From assembly GCA_019693395.1 (NCBI GenBank), contig JAAMXP010000337.1, forward strand, positions 1 through 11,900: a stretch of DNA of 11,900 nt, read 5' to 3'. A program made the position numbers and the translations under genes. The DNA is from Ettlia oleoabundans (Eukaryota > Chlorophyta > Chlorophyceae > Chlamydomonadales). Positions 1 through 7,745 of the stretch are shown here, piece by piece. Positions within the stretch are counted from its first letter, which is position 1. Each line of letters opens with the position of its first letter. The notes beneath the pieces were generated by a model. That model worked only from the letters and a program-made list of their open reading frames with translations, searched no databases and was not told the origin of the DNA.

Positions 1-21
1 CCCGAACCCCCCCCCCCTCTT

Positions 22-23
22 GC
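22..23 (-). other. Putative GC 5' splice site of FPG intron 5
   Basis: The exon reads LLLDQ in frame and then meets CAG|GCAAGAGG on the minus strand. Plant FPG continues with GYISG after LLDQ, whereas reading through gives QARGGGG from a G-run, which does not fit the family. No GT follows the conserved codons at this point. A GC-AG intron is therefore the simplest reading. The matching acceptor lies outside the window, and the adjacent run of ten C (plus strand) could hide a sequence error. Confidence 0.6.
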
Positions 24-1559
24 CTGGTCCAGCAGCAGCGCCTTGATTGCCCGTCGCTGGCCCAGCAGCTGAGCGGTGAATGCCTGCAATGTGGGCATGT
101 CCAGTATTGGGTCCCACCCCAGCTCACTGATGGGAGGCACGCTCTCAGGATGCTCGAGGAAACGAACCTGCACGAGCGGGTGGTGGTGGTGTGTGTGGTT
201 GTTGGGTGGTAACGGGGGCGGGGCCGCGTGCGCCGCATGTGCAACATGTTGTGTTTGTGTCGACAACTCTGACAGTAACCTGCGCCCCACTTCTGCCAGC
301 GCCATCAAAACCCCCCTCTCGCCCCCGGCTGCACCTTGGCAAAGCAATAATCACTGGTGTAGTACTAAATTTTTTTATGACAGCATCCACCTTGGCAAAG
401 CGACGTGAGTCGCAGAATGCCAGCTGCGTGCCATCAGCAAAGGTCAGCTCAATCTTGCAGTACTTGGGGGGCCAGGCGGTGTCATCAATCACAAAGTTCT
501 TGTAATGCGCAGCACCCACGCCTTTCACAACCAGGCCGCCTGCATCACGGCGCCAACAAGGGGCAGCATAGGCAGGAGTGGACGGAGAGGGAGGTGTGTG
601 GCAGCCAGAGGCGGAAAAGGTTGAAGCAGTTGGTATGCGTGGAGATGGGGCGAGTGGGGCAGCCAGAAGCCGAGGATGAGAGGAGGTTCTTAGGCTGTTG
701 TTGCAGTCATTTGCAGCCCTGGTACCTGTCAGGATTGGGTTTGCTGCACGGTAGCCCCACCTGTCATGCCAAAGTGCAGCAGAAGGCTGGGCCCACTGTC
801 AAACTCCCACCACATCTGCGGGGAGGCAAGCAGGCAAATGGCAGGTAGGTCGGCAGGTAGGCGGGCGGGCAGGCAAGGCAGCGTGGGTCAAGCACATCCC
901 GCAATCACGCCAGCTTGGCTATGCATTGAGCTGATATTTGCGCTGGCAGATATTTGCGCTGCATCGGGTTGGCGCCAACTTGCATGTCGCAGCAGCAGCG
1001 TGCTGAGGGGAGCTGAAACATGACTGCACCACATGCTGGTCCCTGTTTGCTCCGCTCACCGCCCAAGGTTGCCCGGCCCATGCACCTAGGCACTGCCTCC
1101 ATGCAAGCCCCACGCTCCTGCCAGCTGTCTGTCTCGCTCTCACCTGCTTGCCCCTGCGTCTTGCTGCCAGTAGTGTGCGCCCCACCAGCACTTTTTCCAG
1201 CTCCTTGGGGGCGATATCGTTAATCACCTCTACAGAGACAGAAAGCAAACACAACACAGTGAAGTAGAGTTGACCGTTGCCAAGCAGACATGTGAAGGGT
1301 GCAGCATGCCAGGAGATCACCCCCGCAAGGCCACACCTTGCTGCCAGCTCTACATTTGGTCAGAGCTGACTGTAGCTTATGGCACCGCTGTGTGTGTGGA
1401 GTGCGGGCGGGGGTGGTGGGAGGCGGGGGGCCCGGCCGGGCAGGCATGGCCAGCCAACTCACTCTCATCATCAGCAACACTCGCTTCGGTGATCGTTTTG
1501 CCCACGCAAGTACGCTCCGCGAGACGTCGGGCGCCCTCAACCTCTGGAAGCTCGGGCAT
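24..1559 (-). CDS. FPG1: Formamidopyrimidine-DNA glycosylase (plant/algal Fpg type), 5' five exons, partial at left edge
   Basis: Base-excision repair enzyme that removes oxidised purines (8-oxoguanine, FaPy) and cleaves the strand by beta/delta elimination. Exons on the minus strand: 1559-1463, 1229-1144, 815-761, 539-391 and 167-24, giving 177 in-frame codons. The protein starts MPELPEVEGARR, so Pro2 and Glu3 are the catalytic N-terminal pair. Lys60 in RRRGK matches the bacterial beta-turn lysine. HFGMTG (75-80) and DSRRFAK (123-129) match the loops that fill the void left by the flipped base. Exon 1 to 2 joins as ADDE|KVINDIAP, much like plant FPG. The visible part stops at LLLDQ, where plant FPG continues GYISGIGN, so the helix-two-turn-helix and C-terminus lie off the left edge. 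The last visible donor is GC (bases 23-22). The gene is head-to-head with the PC4 gene. Family call is firm; zinc or zincless finger cannot be judged here. Confidence 0.93.
933..961. repeat. 13-bp direct repeat in FPG intron 2
   Basis: The unit gatatttgcgctg occurs at 933-945 and again at 949-961, separated by 3 bp. It lies inside the 328-nt intron 816-1143, which also holds GGCAGGTAGG-like tandem runs at about 839-880. It looks like local replication slippage with no visible function. Confidence 0.8.
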
Positions 1560-2038
1560 GTTTTAGCAAAAGGCACTGCGGGCCTGCGCTGTTGCTGCCG
1601 CTGCCGCTGCCACACGACCGGCGGGGGAGTTTGCTGGGTTGCTGGAAAGCCAACCCAGCACTGTGAGCCAGGAAGCCTTGTTTGATAACTTGTCCACGAC
1701 TCTGTGTAAGGTAGCAAGCTGGTTTACCTTCAGGCAAGCGACGTGCCGTAGGCCACCTACACCGTGCACCTGTGGGAAGCGGCCAATCGGCACGCGATAC
1801 TATACAACGCTGGCCGTCACACAAATGGGGCATTTCCAATGGCTGGATGTGGCTGTCCCATTTCGGTTGCCGAGGTGGCACCCCGTCACTCAAACAGCGC
1901 AAGCGTCCAAGGCATTTTGAGAGTAATCGCCCGGTTGTCAACGTCACTTGTAAGTAACACAGCGATTGACACCCTGACAGCTTGGTGTCGTTGGTGGGGT
2001 TTGGATCGTGCGGAAGCGCCCCCATCGCCTCAGTTCCT
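1560..2038. promoter_or_regulatory. Divergent intergenic region between FPG and the PC4 gene
   Basis: The 479 bp between two outward-facing start codons must hold the 5' leaders and promoters of both genes. CCAAT motifs occur on the plus strand at 1783-1787 and 1836-1840. A weak TATA-like stretch (actatacaa) lies near 1799-1806. Neither can be called a proven element. Open frames here have no family resemblance and look like chance. A hairpin at 1632-1660 is listed separately. Confidence 0.6.
1632..1660. repeat. Perfect 10-bp inverted repeat upstream of FPG
   Basis: tgctgggttg (1632-1641) and caacccagca (1651-1660) are exact reverse complements around a 9-nt loop. The element starts 73 bp before the FPG ATG and so may be in its 5' leader as an RNA hairpin. 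It could also be a protein-binding site in the shared promoter, or chance. No family match is recognised. Confidence 0.6.
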
Positions 2039-5000
2039 ATGTCGGGCGTCAAGATCGTCAAGCAGAAATTGCGACAGCTGCTGCAAACCGTGGATTTTAA
2101 TGTGGAAACGCAGGTGGGCTGTGCGGCGGCGGCCGTTGAGCGGGGCTCGCCCAGCTCGGGCAGCTTGTTGACACTCGTGTTCACTGTTGGGTCTTCCAAG
2201 CTTGCCTGCAGCGTTCTATCACAGCCAAGCTGGAGTCAGATCTTGGATTCAACTTATCGCAATACAAGCCGCTGATCAAGGTGGGAAGAGCGGGGGTGGT
2301 GCGTACCAGGTGACAGCTTGTTTGTCGTCCACATTTCACTCTGCTGCTGGTTGAGCAACAAAAGAGTGGGCCAACCGCTACCAGCTACACAGCATATCAC
2401 TCATTGTTTCTGTGGCATTCCACCAAAAACCATGGTGGTCATATGGATGCAAACCTCCAGCCTCTTGATCGGGGTAGCACGATGCCGTTCCTACCATCAA
2501 TCACCATAAGGGCTGCCCCTCTCTTCTCGAATGACTCCGTTGCCTGGCTGGCTTGCCCCCTAAATTTGTCCCTCGTAGGAAGAGATTGATGCCTTCCTGA
2601 CTGAGCAGCAGGATGTGGCGGGTGATGACGACTCAGGCAGCGATTTCCAACCAGAGGAGGAGGAGGCACCACCACCCGCCAAGAAGCAGAAAGCGGCGGC
2701 AGGAGCAGCTCAAGGGAGCGGTGGCGCCGCCGCCCCAGCGTCGCCAGCTGGCGAGTTTGTGATGCAGCTGTCGAAGCTGCGGTTTGCCGTGGTACGACGG
2801 TACGGTGGCAAGTTGATGGTTGATGTGAGGGAGTACTATGACAAGGAAGGCAAGCTGCAGGTGTGATGGTCAGGTCGCTGTTGACAGCAGGCGGCTCTTG
2901 GCTGGTGTTGCTGGTTGGGCCGGCCTGACGAGTGCAAACCAGACGTGGCATATCTGGTTGCGTATGCGTGGGTTACCAGCACAGCGGTGCTACTCCGTCC
3001 CTGGTCAGCTGGTAGCCGCCTGCTTTCCGCCTCCCAACCACCAAATACCACCCTGCTTACAGGCTGTTCCCGCGTTATTGTGCCGCATGTACCATGCCTC
3101 AGAGCTGCCCCTCATCGCTTTTTGTCATGCTGTGCAGCCGGGCAGGAAGGGTGTAGCGCTGCAGACGGCGTCATGGGGCGCCCTGGAGCAGCAGCTGGGT
3201 GCTGTGAGCCAGGCGCTGCAGGGGCGGGACGAGTCCTTCACTCTTGACCTGGGCTCAGCCAAGCGGGCGACCATCAGCACATTCAAGGGTGAGCGGGCGG
3301 GTGGGTAGCTAACTGGCTGCAACTGGCTGCTTGCCAGGCTGCTGGCTTGAGATAGATTTGACTTAAAGGCGGTGGTGCGATCGGCGGAGGGATGGACCGG
3401 CTATTAAATGCTAGGAGGTGGTGGCCGGGGCAGGAGAGTCGTAGACGGGGCCCCTCTTGACTTGACTTCCCGTGTTGGGCTGTTGTTGGGTTTCACATTG
3501 TTGCAGGGAGGTGCAATGTGGACCTTCGTGAGTATTATGAGAAGGAGGGGGAGATGCTGGTGAGCCCCGCCATGAATGGGCCTGCTGTGCCCTGCTACCT
3601 GTGCCTTGCTCTGGAGCATGCCTTGCCCAAGCAAGGTGGTACTTCAGCAATGCAATGCTTGTGGTTCGCATTCTGCCGCCACTGGTGGTTGGCCTGTGCT
3701 TGTGAATATACCTGCACCTGGCTACTGCTGACCAACACCCCCCTCCCACTCCCTGCCGACACGTGCATGCAGCCTGGCAAGAAGGGCATTGCCTTGTCTG
3801 AGGATGAGTGGAGCAAGCTGTGCGCAGCAGCGGTGAGGATCTCGCAGCAACTGGCGTCCGCTGGTGGCGGTGCCGGCCCGAGTGGCAGCGGCGGCGGCAC
3901 AGGCGGCGCTGCGCAAGCGCAATGCACGGCGGCGGGGCCCAATGTTGGCGCTGTGCCATCGGGTGCAGGCGCAGCAGCTGGTGCATCAGCAGCTGCTGAT
4001 GCCGGTGCTGGCGCAGGTGGTGGTTCAGGGACAGGTGGCGGTGTGGATCTGAGCGGTACGCGGCGCGCTGACGTCAGCGAGTTCAAGGGCAAGGTGTACG
4101 TCAACATCCGCGAGTATTATGAGAAGGTAAGCTGCAGGAAAGGGTCATGCACGAGGAAGTTGAGTCGCAGCCAACAGTCTGTTGGGTGCGAGGATGTGAA
4201 GCGTTGGTTGTTATACTTTGGGGCGTGTCAGTGAAAGTTCAAGTTTAAACATGAAGGGGTGATGCAGACACGATCGGTGGAGACACTTTGGGGTTGGGTG
4301 CGACTCTGGTACATTGGCTGAGTCGTTGCCTCTGCCTGCCAATTTGTGCCGTGACCCTCCAGCCTGCCCAGGAAGTTGGCGGCTTGTCCATTGTCAAGGC
4401 CACTCGCCACCCGGCCCATCTTTGTCTGGTACTGCAGGATGGGCAGAAGCTTCCTGGGAAGAAGGGCATCAGCCTGCCGCCAGACCAGTTTGCGACACTC
4501 AGGTGTGCTTGGTGCTAGGCAGGAAAGTGGGATCTGCTTGCCCCAGCAACGCATAAATGTCACCAGCCACCCCTCCCAACAGCACACATAGCAGAGCCTA
4601 ACCCTTCTAGCATGGTTGTTACGATGCAGTAAGATCCCTCTTCGCCTACAGATATGCCCAGCTTTACCGGTTTACTTCGCTTTCCATGACAGTCTGCCGC
4701 CCGACTGCCTATTCGCCTGCCCGCCCGGCGTTGCTGCAGGCAGGGCGCTGCTGAGCTGGATGCTGCTCTGCGGGAGCGCAACACTGAGTTTGAGGTGCAG
4801 CTGTCGGGCAAGTGAGTGAAGCATGAGCAGGGTGCGGGAAGGATGGTGGAGTGGGAGCGGGAGTGCTGTGTAGCACAGGACAGCACAGCACAGGACAGCA
4901 CAGCAGGAGGCATGTCAGCGCCGCGAATAATCGCCCCGTGCTTTAGAGCCGCCTGTTGGCAGGTTGACTACCCAGCCTTGCTGACGATAACTGTACTCAT

Positions 5001-5370
5001 TACCATTTGGCTGCTGTGCTCAAGTACCGCGTGTTGGCTGGCTCAAGCGCCCGTTTGGCTGCGCTGGTGCTATTGCAGGCGCAAGGCAAGCATCAGCTGC
5101 TTCAAGGGCCGCTACATGGTCAACATCAGGCAAGCAAGTAATGCACAACTTTGCGCCCAGTAGAGAGTTCACACACGGTGTGTCGCACTGACCACCTGTC
5201 ACATACCCGTTAACAATCTTCCTGGGCCCTGGCCCTGCAGGGAGTACTATGAGAAGGGCGGGGAGCTGCTGCCGGGGCAGAAGGGCATCAGCCTGCCTGA
5301 GGAGCAGTGGGCGCGGCTGATGGTTGGGCTGACCGGCCTCCAGGCGGCCCTGGAGCAGCAGGCGACCTGA
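2039..5370 (+). CDS. DEK_C domain plus four tandem PC4 (p15/Sub1) domains, transcriptional coactivator-like protein
   Basis: Probable nuclear ssDNA-binding transcription coactivator. Exons: 2039-2113, 2212-2280, 2579-2860, 3138-3288, 3507-3559, 3773-4126, 4438-4502, 4740-4811, 5079-5129 and 5241-5370 (1302 nt, 433 aa). Residues 1-58 resemble DEK_C (DLGFNLSQYKPLIKEEIDAF). An acidic Ser/Glu tract and a basic PPAKKQK, NLS-like, follow at about 62-87. PC4 domains lie at about 107-170, 175-236, 299-360 and 366-429. Each has a version of [FY]-[KG]-G-[RK], then RE-Y-Y-[ED]-K, P-G-[RKQ]-K-G-[IV]-[AS]-L and a [WF]..L helix, as in human PC4 (REYW, PGRKGISL). A Gly/Ala-rich linker (about 241-298) separates domains 2 and 3. 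Plant KELP has DEK_C with one PC4, so the fourfold array is odd. Start: first ATG ahead of the DEK_C helix. The last intron appears to use a GC donor. Family assignment is firm; the biological role is inferred. Confidence 0.93.
4872..4901. repeat. 15-bp tandem repeat, two copies, in PC4 intron 8
   Basis: agcacaggacagcac occurs at 4872-4886 and exactly again at 4887-4901, followed by a partial agcagg. It is intronic (4812-5078). This is a small minisatellite, probably from slippage. Confidence 0.85.
5130..5240 (+). other. Putative GC-AG intron splitting the fourth PC4 domain
   Basis: Domain 4 reads MVNIR, with the Arg codon split as AG|G, and resumes with EYYEK after the acceptor CCCTGCAG at 5233-5240. 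The only boundary that keeps phase 2 and restores the conserved NIREYYEK, seen uninterrupted in domain 3, is AG|GCAAGCAAG, a GC donor. The nearest GT (gtaatg, from 5138) is in the wrong phase. The 111-nt intron is otherwise normal. GC donors with GCAAG context are a known minor class. Confidence 0.85.
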
Positions 5371-5896
5371 GCCACAGCAGCAGCAGCTGCTGCAAGCAGG
5401 TTGCAAACACGCTTGGCAGCCAGCCTTCAGCAGCTTGAGCCCGCCCACAGAGCATATGCAAGCAGGTGCACACCCCAAATATACGATAGCGGTGAATGCT
5501 GGCAGCCCAGGTGTTGACTTGTGCTGGTAGCATCACAAACTGGGTTCACTCTTTAGAGCCTCCCGCTGGTGAGCAACTGTCTGAACAAGCGCTGTGAAGC
5601 TGATGGGTGCAAGAGAGGCAGTCGTTACATCCCTTGCATGTGATGCAACAGCAAACGCACCGCCGCAGGGTTTTTTGTAGCAGGGGTTGAGCGCAGGGCA
5701 GCGGGAAAGCGGAGGCAGCAGTGATGGCAGTCAGGGGTGTGCAACACGGTGGAGTGAATAAGCGCAAGAGCATCGTCAGCAGCAAGCAAACGTAAACATA
5801 CAGCACATGAAATAGGAAAAAAAGCAACCAACAGGATCGCATTTCACCCGTGGTCTGATGAAAGCGGGCGATGCAGCGGGATGCGCAAATGTGTCA
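5371..5896. other. Convergent intergenic region (3' ends of the PC4 and ferredoxin genes)
   Basis: These 526 bp lie between the two stop codons of a tail-to-tail pair. The region should hold both 3' UTRs. No open frame with family resemblance, RNA gene or mobile element was seen. A CAGCAG run follows the PC4 stop. A minus-strand TGTAA lies at 5629-5625. No plus-strand TGTAA was found for the PC4 gene. Confidence 0.6.
5625..5629 (-). terminator. Candidate TGTAA polyadenylation signal for the ferredoxin gene
   Basis: TGTAA is the usual poly(A) signal of volvocine and related green algae. Here it reads on the minus strand, 268 nt after the ferredoxin stop codon, a plausible 3' UTR length. A five-base motif is weak evidence on its own. 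Confidence 0.4.
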
Positions 5897-7135
5897 TCAA
5901 TGCGGCTTTGGTCGGAACCCGTCTACCGCCATGTTGCGTGTGGCGCTGGGTATGCGCACCGACAGGCCATCCAGCTCTTTGGTCGCCACTACTTGGCAGC
6001 CCAGGCGCGACCTGCACACAGGTGGGAGGCAGGAGGCAAACAGACAGCCAAAGCGTGAAAATACGAGTATCCCACAATGTACGGTGTTGTACATACAACC
6101 TAACCAGTGCTGGTGTGTCTATGTTTGGTGTGCCTGTTTTCCGCCTGCCTGCTGCACTTCCTGAGCCTGCATCTGTCTACATGTGCGACCCTGTGCATGC
6201 ACATGCACATGCATGCAGCGGGAGGAGTGCAATATACGCACGTGTCTGTTAGTCCAAAGGCCAGGTCCAGCATATCGTTCTCATCGTCATCGGGCTCAGG
6301 CAGCTTGTCGTAGTAGTCCTGAACGGTGCGGAAGAAAGTGGGGGTTGTTGATGGGAGGGCAAGTGCTGTGCAGTGGATAAAACATGGGTAGTTGTGGGGG
6401 TTGGCGTGGGATTGGTATAAGATGGGTGTGTGTGTGTGGATGTGGGTAGATATGTGGCAGCGTGCACTGATGGGTATGTGTGCCCAACAGGCAAGGAAGC
6501 AGCTGCCAATGGCCATCTGCTTGGTCAGCCACCACGAAAAACTCGCGTCACTACAAGTTGCTGCCCATGTACCCCATATAGGTCCAGTGAGACACCCAAC
6601 ACACCCTTCGTGTGTGGCAGCACCCACCTGGTCCTCCACAATGACGTGGCAGGTGGAGCAGGCCAATGAGCCCTCACACGCCCCTTCAAGCTCCACCTCG
6701 TTTTCATGCGCTGCCTCTAGTAGCGACTGGCCCAACGGCACCCGCACCGTCTTCTCGGTGCCATCCTTCTCGTCCTTAAAAGTCACGCTAATGCTGCACA
6801 GGCAAGGCACCGTGGGCAGGTGGCGGATGGGCAGACAAGCGTGGGAGGCGATGGCGGCGGTGCTGGCGGCGGTGCTGGCGGCAGTGGCACTGGCGCTACT
6901 TCCGGCGTCATATCCACACTCGCCTATCCCCTGTCTCCTTCGACGCTGAGGTATGCCCTCGCCAACCACGAGGGAGCCGCTGCTGCCACCATGCAAGACT
7001 GCTGCTGCCTGCCGCTACTGCTGCCAATGTGCTGGTGCATGCAGATTGATCTCTTGTAACTTCAGTGAAGCTGCAGACTGGCCACAGTCGGGCTTGCTGC
7101 TGCGCCAAGGCGCGGGACAGAGCTCGCAGGGCCAT
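5897..7135 (-). CDS. MFDX: Mitochondrial [2Fe-2S] ferredoxin, adrenodoxin/plant mFDX type
   Basis: Matrix electron carrier that takes electrons from NADPH-adrenodoxin reductase and is used in Fe-S cluster assembly and biotin or other cofactor synthesis. Exons on the minus strand: 7135-6918, 6793-6628, 6318-6242 and 6011-5897 (576 nt, 191 aa). Residues 1 to about 65 start [18 protein letters not shown], Arg-rich and acid-poor, as in a mitochondrial transit peptide. The domain starts at ISVTFKDE (74). Cluster ligands are Cys112, Cys118 and Cys121 (C-x5-C-x2-C) and Cys159 (RLGCQV). The acidic [19 protein letters not shown] (129-147) is the usual partner-binding helix region. The end, [16 protein letters not shown], is typical of plant mFDX. 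ATG 7135 is the first in-frame ATG. The exon 1 donor (GT|GTGGAT) is weak and was chosen to fit the phase; the other junctions are clear. Intron 2 is free of in-frame stops. Confidence 0.94.
6187..6216. repeat. TGCATGCACATGCA-type alternating purine-pyrimidine repeat in a ferredoxin intron
   Basis: A run of GCATGCACATGCACATGCATGC-like alternating purine-pyrimidine sequence lies within ferredoxin intron 3 (6012-6241). The same gene's intron 2 holds GTGTGTGTGTG near 6425-6445. Both are simple-sequence tracts. Z-DNA potential is possible, but no function is implied. Confidence 0.6.
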
Positions 7136-7745
7136 ACTCAGTGCCACTGTATTAAGAAACAAAACACGCAAACTGATCTCTATAACGCCAGCAATGGCAA
7201 GCCATGGGCTGGGCCTTTAGGGCTGCGTGACAGGGAGGCACGTCGACATTGCCAGCCTGGACTAGAAAGAAGGGTTTGCATTGTGTTCATTTCGATAGCA
7301 ATTTATCAACAGTTATCAGCAGTGACCGACAAATCTCTGTGAGGGCTGGGGAAGTTAAGTACCCAACTTTTGCGGGTTTGCGGTCGGCACCCCGTCTGCC
7401 CTGCTTGTGACTCGCGGCCTGTTTTGTACTACAGTTAAGTGTGCGCCCCCAGATTGCAAACCAGCCGCACCTGGGCCCGCAAATTTGCCGCTCAGGCCCT
7501 CAGCGGGCAGTCCAGCGGGTGGTCCAGGGCCTGGACCAACTTGAAGCTGGAGGTGAGCGTGGAAGCACGCTGCAGCGAACGCGCCTTCAGCGGGGGTACC
7601 CTGCTACTGCCTTGTTGCCGCCACCCCCGCAACAAGTTGTTGGCGCCACAGCCTCCTTCCTCGCTGTGTTGCAGTGCAGCAAACATCACTTGCGGCTGTG
7701 AACAGCACACTCTAGGGTACAGGTTCATTCACTGGCAGCGGCAGC
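7136..7745. promoter_or_regulatory. Divergent intergenic region between the ferredoxin and HPAT genes
   Basis: This 610 bp separates two outward-facing start codons and should hold both promoters and leaders. On the minus strand, a pyrimidine-rich ttgtttcttaatacag precedes the ferredoxin ATG by about 12 nt. It resembles a 3' splice site, so a 5'-UTR intron is possible. A 19-bp palindrome at 7520-7538 is listed separately. No convincing TATA box or coding sequence was recognised. The open frames at 7439-7948 do not resemble any known family. Confidence 0.55.
7520..7538. repeat. 19-bp palindrome in the ferredoxin/HPAT divergent region
   Basis: tggtccagggcctggacca has two exact 9-bp arms around a single central base. 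It lies 207 bp before the HPAT ATG and 384 bp before the ferredoxin ATG. Such symmetry could be a dimeric factor site or a leader hairpin; chance is possible in GC-rich DNA. Confidence 0.6.

Noticed and set aside
839..880. GGCAGGTAGG/GGGC runs as a regulatory array
   Set aside because: Simple slippage-type repeat inside an FPG intron with no sign of function.
2839..3308. PC4 exon 3 extended past 2860
   Set aside because: In-frame read-through stops at once (GTG TGA). The donor after KLQ and the acceptor before PGRKG keep frame and complete module 1.
3595..4107. Minus-strand Pro/Ala-rich open frame
   Set aside because: It is the antisense of the Gly/Ala linker and PC4 exon 6. Open antisense frames are expected in GC-rich coding DNA.
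3518..4234. Plus-strand open frame of 238 codons as a separate gene
   Set aside because: It joins PC4 module 2 to the next exon through an intron with GTGAGC and GCAG ends. The inserted 71 residues would split the module core.
6100..6996. Minus-strand open frame of 298 codons read as one exon
   Set aside because: It holds two true ferredoxin exons but runs through introns between them. Splicing at GTGGGT/TTCAG restores the normal ferredoxin spacing and reaches the fourth cysteine, which the unspliced frame lacks.
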